From assembly GCF_032854445.1 (NCBI RefSeq), contig NC_088301.1:12582281-12646280 (forward strand): a stretch of DNA of 64,000 nt. Direction: 5' to 3'. The position numbers and the translations under genes are program-made. The DNA comes from Liolophura sinensis (Eukaryota > Mollusca > Polyplacophora > Chitonida > Chitonidae). Positions within the stretch are counted from its first letter, which is position 1; each line of letters starts with the position of its first letter. The notes beneath the pieces are model-generated. The model was not told where the DNA came from, made no database searches, and saw only the letters and a program-made list of their open reading frames with translations. Below, in pieces: positions 25,329 through 50,002 of the stretch.

Positions 25329-25600
25329 TTATTTTGTAATTCGCATTATATGATGTGTCCTGACACATAAAGCTAAAGAAAGCTTATAAACTTTCTTCTT
25401 GGGGCGTAAAATGGCGTGAATGGCGTTTTGGTAAGGTTGTGATGAGCCAACTTCGATGGGGAGTGAGAATTCGGGGCACTGGTCCGGCGTGTTCTCAGAA
25501 TGTTCATCGATGACGTGATTTCCGAATATTTCCGTCCACTGACGGAAAATAGAGGGCTTATTAAGAAATTTAAAATGTGCCTCAAACAAAGACAATTTGT
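25329..25600 (-). CDS. Unknown coding-like segment
   Basis: A minus-strand open frame of about 90 codons starts after an acceptor-like aaaatcag and reads DKLSLFEAHFKFLNK, then WTEIFGNHVIDEHSENTP, to a stop at 25329. Third codon positions in the middle (ACG, TTC, CAC, GTC, ATC, GAC, CAG, CCC) are much richer in G/C than the surroundings, a coding signature. A decayed match at 18160-18250 suggests it belongs to a dispersed element or duplicated gene. No family recognised. Confidence 0.4.
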
Positions 25601-25639
25601 CCTGATTTTTGTCATATCTTTTCCTAGTGTCACTTGAAG

Positions 25640-26604
25640 TTATTGTCCTCGTTTATAATGCATTTTTATGTATCCATTAATGCTAAAGCGTAGAGATTGA
25701 ATGAAGGTGTGTGGGTGAGGGGCCGATCTGGATTACAATATGAGACCCTCCCCCACCCCCCCCTTTTTTATCACGGGTTGGGTAACTCCTATAAAGCCAT
25801 TAACCCTGTTGATCAGCATTCTGTCGATGACATAAACTATGTTATTGTACATGATGTGTCCTGGCTGATGGGTTAGCGCGGCTGACGTATAGACAAGACC
25901 ATAAACGCTGTGTGGGCCTACATATGTATGGGCCAAAAGGCTTCATCCGCATTGGATTTTCCCAGTGGAAATGCTGGTTTACATGTACCTCGCCCTCTGA
26001 CGGTCACAGCGCTATTGAGGACGTATTTACATTACCTATAGCCCTAATCTGGCATTATACCAATCAGGTGTACACACTCATGTGAAGCAAATGAGACACA
26101 CGTTGATCATTAAGAGATATACCGTGTTGCAATACAACATATGTCTCATCCGTTTTCCGTGTAACAATATATTTATTGCAATTAAAGTAGGGGTTACTGT
26201 ACGGAGGAATTATTGTTTTGTGGTAAATGAGAATTTACAGTTGGTGTCTCACAATGGTTTCTGAGTTGTTTATCCGATTCACAAGACCTATTCGGTTAGA
26301 TATTGTGTTTTCCGATCATTAATTGCGTTTTATGATGTTATTTGAGGAAACCGGGTATCATATAACACAAAACTGATGGTCAGGTTTCGTTATGTTAAAA
26401 GAAGGCAAAAATGGACTAGCCAACTCATTTTAAATGAATTTCATGGAATACCTAGTAATGAATAGATTACCTACCACAATGTTCATTTTCAGCTGTGCAG
26501 GGTACAATCAATTAAATTTATATAAGAATTTGTTTTGTTTTTGTTTCATATAGGTTTGAGGTTGCTTTCAACATTACTTATTGCTTGTCGGACGCAATGC
26601 CGAC
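25640..26604. other. Spacer with nothing recognised
   Basis: No exon or clear repeat was recognised. A C-rich run occurs near 25745-25765. Confidence 0.4.
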
Positions 26605-26864
26605 TTAATTATTTAGATATTTGTTTGACTGGTATTTTACGCCACACTTTGGAATATTTCACTTATACGACGTTGGCCAACATTATGGTGGAAAGAAACC
26701 CGGTAGAGCCCGAGGGAAACCCACGATCAACCGCAGGTTTTTGACTGACCTTCCCCCGTGGGCCTGGAGAGGAAGCCAGCATGAGCTACACTTGAACTCA
26801 CATCGTCCGCATTCGTGAGAGGTTTCTGAGTCATTGCATCGCGCTGGTACGTTAACGTAACCCG
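26605..26864 (-). mobile_element. SINE family A, near full length
   Basis: Minus copy extending from the AT-rich tail through the core and the agccagcatgagcta block to gagtcattgcatcgcg, so it includes most of the tRNA-derived head. Moderately diverged. Confidence 0.85.
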
Positions 26865-27439
26865 ACATAATTACTGTGTTGCTTCACTGAAACACCATGT
26901 TAGAGACACCAGACACGACATTCAAGTCCCAGTTTACTGACACTGGGCCATCCTGTACTTGAGTGATTCCTTTTATGCTAAGTGCAAGCAAGACATTAGA
27001 AAAAATTACTAATTTTAAACAACAGAGGATTGAACCCCGGATCTATCGTATGCCATGTAGAAGTTTCTAGCAGTTCGACTCTGTCGATGACATATTCGTA
27101 CGGGGAACACAACCTATCTAAAGGGGTTGATACTATTGGCCTAGTATTGTGTTCATTTCTGTAATACGTAATTTCATTTCGTAAACCTCCGTAGATATAA
27201 TAATGCATTCTCCTCGCTCCGAGCCTACAATCAAGCCATTTCAAAGCCTCGCGATATCTTACGAGATTCGCCCTTCTCCAAAATGGCTCCATGAATACCA
27301 ATAAGAAATAATGAGGATTACATACCGATTAGTTAGTGTATTTAGCAAGGACATCCAGGATACATATTCGCCTTATGGATGCGGTGGTGGGCGAGACGAG
27401 TGTTTAAAACCGTGAGGCAGGCGTAACTAAAGCCAACAC
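26865..27439. other. Spacer upstream of DIRS-like element
   Basis: No gene recognised. On the minus strand at about 27010-27090 there is a B-box-like ggttcaatcc, possibly a tRNA-derived repeat. The left terminus of the DIRS-like element may lie within this stretch but could not be defined. Confidence 0.35.
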
Positions 27440-27975
27440 GCCGTCAACAGCATGTCTTGGGGCCGCAGATATAGCATGCACGGCCGAGAACAGAGTGTAA
27501 GCCGAGAGGCTCAGAGTCGACGTAAGTCAAGGGATAAAAGTAGAAGTAGCAGGAAATCCAGTCGAAGGAGTAAATTTATATGTCTGGACAGTGAATCAGA
27601 CATCCATGATGAGCAGAGCAACTCGGACGGCTCGTCCGGACTGTGTAGCAGTAATAGCTCTAGCTCAAATTCCTCTACCTCCAGTTCGGGTCATGATCGA
27701 CCTAGAAAACTTAACAGGAAGCGAAAGCACACAAGATCTAGTTCAAGTGCAAGCTCATCTTGAGATTCTGAGATTGGGGACAACAACAATTCCTTTCTAT
27801 AGAAAACTGGATAGATAGAAAAAGTTCAAAAGACAAGCAGAGGCTTTCTTTGTTTTTTTTTTTTAGCTCAGAGACGACAATGCAACAGGTATAAACAGCA
27901 GCCCTTTCCACAGAGGCCCTTGGAATGAGGCAGCGTTGGACGAACCAGATAAACCTTCATATTAAGACGAGGCGG

Positions 27976-27988
27976 CAGGGGTCAAAGA
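27976..27988 (+). repeat. Target-site duplication, left copy
   Basis: caggggtcaaaga immediately precedes the SINE and recurs at 28245-28257 immediately after it, marking the insertion. Confidence 0.9.
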
Positions 27989-28244
27989 TTTATTTATTTA
28001 TGTGATTGGTGTTTTAAGCCTTACTCAAGAATATTTCCTTATACGACGGCGGCCAACATTATGGTGGGAGGAAACCGCGCAGAGCCCGGGGAATACCCCG
28101 ACCATCCGCAGGCTGCTGGCAGACCTTCCCACGTACTGCCAGAGAGGAAGCCAGCATGAGCTGGACTTGAACTCACAGCGACCGCATTGGCGAGCGGCTT
28201 CTGTCTATCCAACTAGCGCGCCACCATCTGAGCGACGAAGGCCC
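27989..28244 (-). mobile_element. SINE family A, full length, inside DIRS-like element
   Basis: Minus copy of about 256 bp from the tttattt tail to the tRNA-like head ending in gaaggcccc, bounded by a perfect 13-bp duplication. It splits the DIRS-like element between the Gag-like ORF and the RT. Confidence 0.95.
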
Positions 28245-28257
28245 CAGGGGTCAAAGA
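28245..28257 (+). repeat. Target-site duplication, right copy
   Basis: Second copy of caggggtcaaaga, identical to 27976-27988. Confidence 0.9.
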
Positions 28258-29930
28258 AGGCCTAGTTATGACAAACAATGGTATGTATGTAAACAAAGTA
28301 GAAAGAGATGGGGCCCATAAAACTCACACATCACTGCCTGCAAATCCCCAGTATATTATGGAGGAAAATGGGGAGGTAACTCAGGTGCACACTCTAAGCC
28401 AAATCGATGCAGAGATCAAAAGCTCGCTTTTTGTAAAAGGAAAGACGAATCTTCGAATAGCCGGAAGATTAAGGTTTTTTCGGGAAAACTGTGAAAAGGT
28501 TACCAAATACCAAAAATTCGGACAACCATAAGCGGACTCCCTTTAGAATTCATCCCTGTTCAAACTCAAAACATTTGTCCTCATCCACTAAAGCTGTCGC
28601 CGCAAGAAGCAAAGTTTGTAGACGAAGAAATAGAGAAAATGATAACAAAAGATGCCATAGCAGAAGTTCAGCTAGTGAGGGGTCGGTTTTTGAGCCAAAT
28701 CTTTTTGAGGGCCAAAAAGGTGGAACAAACCGTCCGGTTTTCGATTTAAAGAAACTGAATCAGTATGTTCCATATCAGCATTTCAAGATGGAAGGGATAC
28801 AGATGCTATCCAGTGTTCTTCAAAGAACGGCTGGATGATAAAAATAGACATCAAGGATCCATATTTTTGCATTCCGATTCAGAAAGACCACCAGAAATTC
28901 TTAAGATTTCCAGTGAAACACAAGGCTGTTCCAGTTCCAATGTCTACCGTTCGGGTATAGACCCGGACAGAGAGAATTCACGTCATTAATGAAACGATTG
29001 ACTCTTGTGAGACGAATAAGCATAAGGGTCATTATTTATCTGTAAGATATAATGTTAATGAACCAGAATCCCAAATCTTTAGAGACAGATCAAAACACAC
29101 TGCTTCATCTGTCTTTTGTTCGTAGTGAATCTAGAGAAGTCAGTTTTAATACCAACCCAGAGTGGCTGGTGTAAGCCAAGGCAAATCAATCCGTTTCAGG
29201 CCACTCTGGCAAATGTAGTAGACTTTCTTGCTGATATGCATAGGGAAACGTATCAGTGTAATACTAATAATGGATTCAGGTCTGCTATTTCAGATGGACA
29301 TCCTAGAATTCAGGGTGTCAGAGTAGGACAGCATGACATCGTGAAGCAGATTATGTCAGCTACTTTTAACGAGAGACCTCCTGTACCCTGGGAAGAAGAT
29401 AAAATTCTACGATATATTGAGAACAAGGGGGATAACTCTATGTTTTCACTGAAGGACTTGTGACGTAAGCTGGCAATGCTCTTGGCATTAACAAGCACAG
29501 GCAGAGCGTCGGAAATACAAAAGTTAAACATCGAATATGTGAAGGATTATAGCAATAGAATCGAGTTCCAAATTACAGACTAAACAGACTAAACAATTGC
29601 TGATAAGATATCAAATTGGTTAAAATGTGTCATGAAAAAGTCTGGTGTGGACATTACAACATTTAAGGCACATTCAACAAGAAGTGCAGCCACATCGAAG
29701 ACAAAACTTCAGGATCTATCAGTTCGTGACATTATTGAGAGAGAGCTAATAGGTAGGTCAAGGGCAGCTACTTTTAGTAGTTCCAAACTTAGGTTATTAT
29801 TTAGGCTGTTTAGGTGAGATATTCCAACTGGAATCTCACTGGAAGACCATAGCCATCTGTCAAGAAGAGTGAATACTATCAGAATACTAACCAATCTACC
29901 GGGCTTAGGGCGGGAAAGCACAAAATACGA

Positions 29931-30547
29931 AGCATACAGAGGGAATGTCCTCCATTAACTAGTCAAATTGTTCAGTGCCTCATGAAAATGTGTTTACAAA
30001 TGCATTTCAAAAAAGCAGTTACATTTTATAAAAGGTTTTAATCAGGAAAGCTGTCGGACACAACTCCATTAAATGTGTCAGCTTGAATACATGGCAATAG
30101 TTCACACCACTATCCTTTCTTGGCTTTTATGTGCGTATGTATTTTAGTGTCTTAAAATAATGGTGGGGGAAGTAGAAGATGGCGTAGGGTGTATGCCATC
30201 TCTGGGGTCTTTACCAGATTACAAAAGCGTTGATAGCAACTTTCCAAGGCGTGGAGAGCTTCACCATGCTATGCTATCAATTGCGCGGTACGAGTATTTC
30301 CCCCTGATAGTGCTCTGATTGTTTGAATCGTAGCTCTAACCTCAAACACAGAGGACTGGGAGTGTTGTGGGACACTTTTTATATCATTCAACACGACAAG
30401 AGAAGACTGGTTTGTCGAATGGGGCCTCGTTGGGGGAGGTGGGGGATTATTACTTCACTTTTGACTTGTATGCACTCTTTCTACGCAATGTGTTGTAAAG
30501 AAAGAAAAAAAAAAAGGACCCCAAAAGCTAGATTTCAATCAAAGTGA
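29931..30547. other. Spacer between DIRS-like element and unknown gene
   Basis: May include the right end of the DIRS-like element. A 74-codon frame at 30323-30547 stops just before the candidate gene and could hold an upstream exon, but no splice pair was convincing. Confidence 0.35.
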
Positions 30548-30992
30548 TCCAGTAAAAAAGTCACATCTGGCCGCATAAACGTTGTATCAGTTTCTTCCGC
30601 TGAAGACCTAATTTTATATGACATTCTTAGTTCAAATAAGGATATTGCTGATCTTTCCCCAGCACCAAGGTTGATCGTTTTAAAGGACACACACACAAGT
30701 TGGTCTACAAAGGAGCTGAGGCTAAACATCAAAGGGGGTAAGTCACTTAATGAGTGACTCTCATTTTGAGACAAATACGTACTTCACAGGACAATGTTAC
30801 CCAATGGGGAAAGTTTCCCTCCCCACATATAAAGCCGTGTCTTTAGCTGTGCAAAATACACCTTCCTCTGTTGCTGCGCTTCATTGTCTATCTGACCTGC
30901 TTTACAGGCGCAACTCTACAGAAACTGTAGCATTACAGAATAGAACGAACGAGTTCGAGGGCATGTATCAGAATGCCCTACATTCTCTATGA
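30548..30992 (+). CDS. Probable two-exon gene of unknown function (3' part)
   Basis: The first open segment (30548-30737) reads VTSGRINVVSVSSAEDLILY, then LSPAPRLIVLKDTH and STKELRLNIKG. A donor gtaagt at 30738 and an acceptor ttcacag ending at 30789 define a 52-bp intron. Splicing keeps frame into QCYPMGKVSLPTYKAVSLAV, LHCLSDLLYRR and NEFEGMYQNALHSL, stopping at 30990-30992. AATAAA follows 108 bp later. The spliced frame, splice sites and polyadenylation signal agree, but I recognise no family and no start codon is fixed; the 5' end may be upstream. It converges on the uridine phosphorylase gene. Confidence 0.45.
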
Positions 30993-31099
30993 AACATTTT
31001 TGTTAAGATCAAAAAATTTAAAGTATATGCAAAACTTACTTAAATTTGATACCATAGTGTGGCTATGGCAGCCTATGGACTTCCATAACGATTCTCCTT

Positions 31100-31105
31100 A
31101 ATAAA
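31100..31105 (+). terminator. Candidate polyadenylation signal of the unknown gene
   Basis: aataaa lies 108 bp past the stop at 30992, directly before a family-B-related SINE. Confidence 0.45.
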
Positions 31106-31109
31106 AAGA

Positions 31110-31425
31110 TCGCTTCGGTGGCCTGGTGATTATAGCGGGAAGTCGATAAACCACGGATCAAACCCGGGTGGGGGCATACTAAAGACTTTAAAAATGGCAC
31201 TTGCTGCTGCCTCGCTTGAGGCTCAGCGCTGAGAAGTTAGAGCAAGGAAGCCTGACTGACTGGCCCGTTGACAGTATAATTCGACTCTGGTGTCTGGTGT
31301 CTTTGGCATAATACTTCAGTGGCGGCACCACTTTGGTGGCATGGACTCGACCTGACACAAGAACACACGCCTAATGACTCCTAGTCGTCATATGACTGGA
31401 AAATTGTTAAGAACGATGGTAAACC
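31110..31425 (+). mobile_element. SINE related to family B, different body
   Basis: It has a tRNA-like head (tggcctggtgattatagcgg, then ggatcaaacccgg as B-box) and a body unlike family B (tcagtggcggcaccactttg), yet ends in the same 3' tail, gtcatatgactg, aaaattgtt and ggtaaacccc. It is a sister family sharing the 3' end. Confidence 0.7.
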
Positions 31426-32171
31426 CCACGCATATATACATATTCTTTTATCAAACTGAAATGGTTTTTGACAAGTTTTATGTTATTTCATCCTGATGCA
31501 TGGATATTTCTAATTTTAGACCCCAAAGCTGTCCTCCAAACGAAGTTCATAACAGTTACATTTTTCCAGACTAAAGTCTTAATTACAGACAACCGTGGTA
31601 ATAAATAACTGCGAAGTGATAAATCTTTAATGAGTTTTTCATATTATTTTGTTCTTTAGTTCTTTACATATCATTTTTAACATATGCGAATATAGATGTA
31701 TTTTCTTTGTATTATAAGCAGCATCTTTAAGTCATCTGTAGATGATACCAGTACATGTAAAAAGCACATTCAGCCCTGTGGGAGTAAGATTTGATAGAGT
31801 ATTTTCTTTGGTTAAAACCAGTCTAGATTATTCAACCAATAGAAGCCTGTTACATGTTGCTATTTAAGAAGTAAAGAACTTTAACAAACATTAACAAAGC
31901 AGTCTAAACAATTTTGCTAAAATACAATTTATTCACATTCATTTGACCCACAGCTTTTCCTCTGCTGTACACACAGTAAGTAATGACATACTATATATCA
32001 CAATATACTATCACGGTGATGATATGAATGAATGGTCGGTTCTTTGACTCTCCAGTGCTGTTTAACAATTCTATATCCAGTAGTACTGTATAAGGTAGAT
32101 TTAGTATTGATGGGTTTCACACCTGTAAATCTTGAAGATGCGTCATTAGATCGTGAGTAACGGACATACCG
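31426..32171. other. 3' flank and probable 3' UTR of uridine phosphorylase
   Basis: AT-rich, no other gene. On the minus strand an AATAAA (plus tttatt, 31928-31933) lies about 240 bp past the stop codon. Confidence 0.4.
31928..31933 (-). terminator. Candidate polyadenylation signal of uridine phosphorylase
   Basis: AATAAA on the minus strand, about 240 bp downstream of the stop codon at 32172. Other weaker signals may exist. Confidence 0.4.
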
Positions 32172-47249
<15,078 letters not shown>

Positions 47250-47337
47250 ATCCGCTGAAATTCGAACCTTCTTTCTTGAGTGTCGACTGAGGTTTGTAGC
47301 GTGTACACAACATAAGCCGCCGTGCAATCTCTCTGTG

Positions 47338-47347
47338 ATATATATAG
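47338..47347 (-). promoter_or_regulatory. Candidate TATA box of uridine phosphorylase
   Basis: ctatatatat on the minus strand, about 90 bp upstream of the ATG, would place transcription start near 47310 and give a 5' UTR of about 60 nt. Confidence 0.4.
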
Positions 47348-47836
47348 GCCTCCAAGGAAAAGCGTCATACTCTCTTAGGGAAGAGAGTAGTAAATCGTAG
47401 TGACCGCTACTTTGGTACGCGTACCCGCCCTAGATTTTGCTTACTGGTCTGCATTCGCACACAGAGTATATGCATATGACGTTTTGATTCAATGTGTATT
47501 CGCTGTCCACTGTGTCCTTTGTTACCTCACTCTCACATAGACCGCTGTGTTTATGTCTGCTATAGTCGTGCACTGTGTGGATGGATCTGGCAGTTACATG
47601 CACACGTGGAATTTTTATCTAGTGCAAACACACATACATTGTCATTAAATCGCGTCGTTGTACGCTGAAGTTTCATCCGCTGCAACCACTTTGTGATTCC
47701 GTCACGTCGTTGCACGTTTTTGGGGTACGTATCCACTACATGTGTAAGTGCACACGATGTATAGCCATAATGTGTATACGTGTATTGTGATTAAATCGCT
47801 TCATTTGCGTACGCAATATTGTCTACATGTACATGT

Positions 47837-47926
47837 ATTATATTCGATCCTTTTGTTGTCTCTGTCTGACAAATAGCACAAAACTATATAAACACCTCGT
47901 GAGCCTTAAGTCTCAATTTCAAAAAA
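47837..47926 (+). repeat. 90-bp perfect direct repeat, copy 1
   Basis: Starts attatattcgatccttttg and ends tctcaatttcaaaaaa. Identical over 90 bp to 48049-48138, 212 bp away, with unrelated sequence between. Located 0.6 kb upstream of the uridine phosphorylase start. Confidence 0.95.
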
Positions 47927-48048
47927 GAAAGAAAAACGTAAAACAGCAAGAGGTCCAGACACGTGCAGTAGTCGTGTGCTATGACGACTCACGTCAGACT
48001 ACAATAGTATTGAGTAGGCCAACCGTGTCCACTTCCTTATTCATATGC

Positions 48049-48138
48049 ATTATATTCGATCCTTTTGTTGTCTCTGTCTGACAAATAGCACAAAACTATA
48101 TAAACACCTCGTGAGCCTTAAGTCTCAATTTCAAAAAA
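48049..48138 (+). repeat. 90-bp perfect direct repeat, copy 2
   Basis: Identical to 47837-47926. Open frames here are not supported as genes. Confidence 0.95.
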
Positions 48139-48424
48139 CTCACTCACTGTTGTACCGGATACACCAAATGGCATATAGTTCATATACCCTTAAGCATGTA
48201 TGCTATTAGTTCAGGCCTTTTCCAACGCTTTGCAATCTACCGTGTCATATTATCTAGAAACTTTACCTGATACCAAGTGACCCAGGGTGTAAATACTTGT
48301 GATCAGATTGGCGTCGATTGGCAAGATAATTTACATCTTAACGGACAGCCTACGATTCCGGTGTGGTTTACTTCCTGTTTGAAAAGTCGCCTTAATTTCA
48401 CACCCGTGCGTGGTAAAGTCCGCC

Positions 48425-48545
48425 AGCTACCTATGGATGGCCGAAGGTTTTTACCGCGGCTCTACACCTTGTCCCCCACCGTTTATCCGCCCTCATCTAA
48501 GTAAAATATTCTTGAGTATAGAGTAAAACAATAATCACGTAGATG
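48425..48545 (+). mobile_element. SINE family A, diverged copy
   Basis: ctacctatggatggccgaag, ccccaccgtttatccgcc and aaaatattcttgagtatag-like end. Old and degraded. Confidence 0.55.
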
Positions 48546-49196
48546 AATGATATTCACTCTTCTTACTTGGATTTAATAGGAATGTCGGGAAATTGCTGGG
48601 TGTGTTAGCACGCACTTGCTCGGGCATGAGGATTAAGAGTGCTATCTCACGTATCTGTCATCTTTCAGCATTCTGCGCATCCTTGGAAGTTCATGCATGA
48701 GAAAATTTCGTAACCGTTGGTACCTGTACATAAAGCCCCCAGCTAACTGTTAATCCTGTTCATCAGAGATTAGTGCGGAGTGGTTATAGGCCTAACGACG
48801 GAAACATTCGGGAGGGCAACATTCCATTGACGTCCCCATGGCCTGTTTATGTTTGCGAATTATATCAGCTGTCGTGTTAACAGGCAAGAACAGTACAGTA
48901 GGGCTCTGCCCTGGATGTAGAATCGCGGACACGCTTTTATCGTGAGAAAGGTTGGCCAGGGAGTTCAAGGACGATGATCGACATCTGCCAGTCCACTCCT
49001 GACCGACTTATACGATTCAAAAACGCACAAGAATAACGTATATAGGGTATGTTATCAAACTTTCACACGGTACTCTGCGGCCTTCAGTAAGGTGTGGGTC
49101 TATCTACGCTTCTCTGTGCACAATAGGCCTACATATAAAATATCATTTCACGCACGTTATTGAACTATTACTGCTGGAATTAAGTGGCCGAAGGGA
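48546..49196. other. Spacer with nothing recognised
   Basis: No gene, RNA or repeat recognised. Confidence 0.4.
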
Positions 49197-49437
49197 TTAG
49201 CAGGCCAGCTTGGCGCAATGGCCCAGACGCCTCCCAGCAATGCGGTAGCTTTGAGTTCAAGACCAGCTCATGCTGGCTTTCTCTCCCGTCGTACGTTTGA
49301 AGGTCTGCAGCAACCTGCGGATGGTGGTGGATTTCTTCCTGGCTCTATCCGGTTTCCTCCAACCATATAATGCTGGCCGCCGTCGTACAAGTGAAATATT
49401 CTTGAGTACGGCGTATAACACCAATCAAATAAATAAA
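49197..49437 (+). mobile_element. SINE family A, near full length
   Basis: It starts in the head region (gcttggcgcaatggcccaga), continues through tgagttcaagaccagctcat, ctgcagcaacctgcggatgg and ttgagtacggcgtataacac to the caaataaataaa tail. Confidence 0.85.
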
Positions 49438-50002
49438 ATGCTGGAATTAAAGCGCCCATATATGTTCACTTATTTCTACATATAAGTACATTTTCAGTCC
49501 TTGATATCTTAAAGTGAAGTCAGTACAAGGTGATGCTTAGAATATAAAATACTACATCAGTCATCACTTGCATTTCAGACATACATGTAGACATGCTGAT
49601 GTCAAAGGTGGAAAGTTTGATATATAGCAGGTATGTTAGCTTTGAGAGTGTTTTTTTGTTCTAGTTTCTTTGGTAAGCCTAATGTGTATTTGTCTCCAGT
49701 TTTAACACGTGGCACTTCAGAGGCTTTATAGGTTCTTAGCAGAATAACAATGGTCTCTTCCTTAAGAGTTTCACTTATACACGTCCATGACCATAATTGG
49801 GGTGATGAACTAAATCGTGATTATGATGATATCGTAAGAACCGTACGGTAGAGGAATGGTAATTTTCTTGCAAAATTTACAAGCAAGGAATTCATCAGCG
49901 CTTTCGTAACTCTGAACTAGTGGCTAACTTTGTTGTTCAATATACGAGATTTAAATATTTATTTTCAGTGTAGCAGTGCTCAATAATTTTTGTGCTTTAA
50001 CA
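49438..50002. other. Spacer before satellite, nothing recognised
   Basis: AT-rich sequence with no recognised gene or repeat. Confidence 0.4.

Larger units (their letters stand above)
27440..29930 (+). mobile_element. Degenerate DIRS-like retrotransposon
   Basis: In order on the plus strand: an Arg/Ser-rich, Gag-like ORF (27452-27763), a linker (28268-28531), reverse-transcriptase pieces including FVDEEIEKMITKDAI, PVFDLKKLNQYV, YQHFKMEG and KIDIKDPYFCIPI, then a tyrosine-recombinase domain (29116-29816) with NPFQATL, GVRVGQH, VPWEEDKILRYIE, KLAMLLALTSTGRASE and KAHSTRSAATS, which holds the His-x-x-Arg of the family. RT plus tyrosine recombinase is diagnostic of DIRS elements. Many frameshifts and stops are present: the RT box reads YL, then stop, then D at 29043-29045, and a stop lies at 29461. 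A SINE interrupts it at 27989-28244. Terminal repeats were not defined. Confidence 0.85.

Noticed and set aside
47827-48081. 84-codon plus frame
   Set aside because: Runs into the 90-bp direct repeat, has no splice or family support, and repeats its own start peptide because of the duplication.
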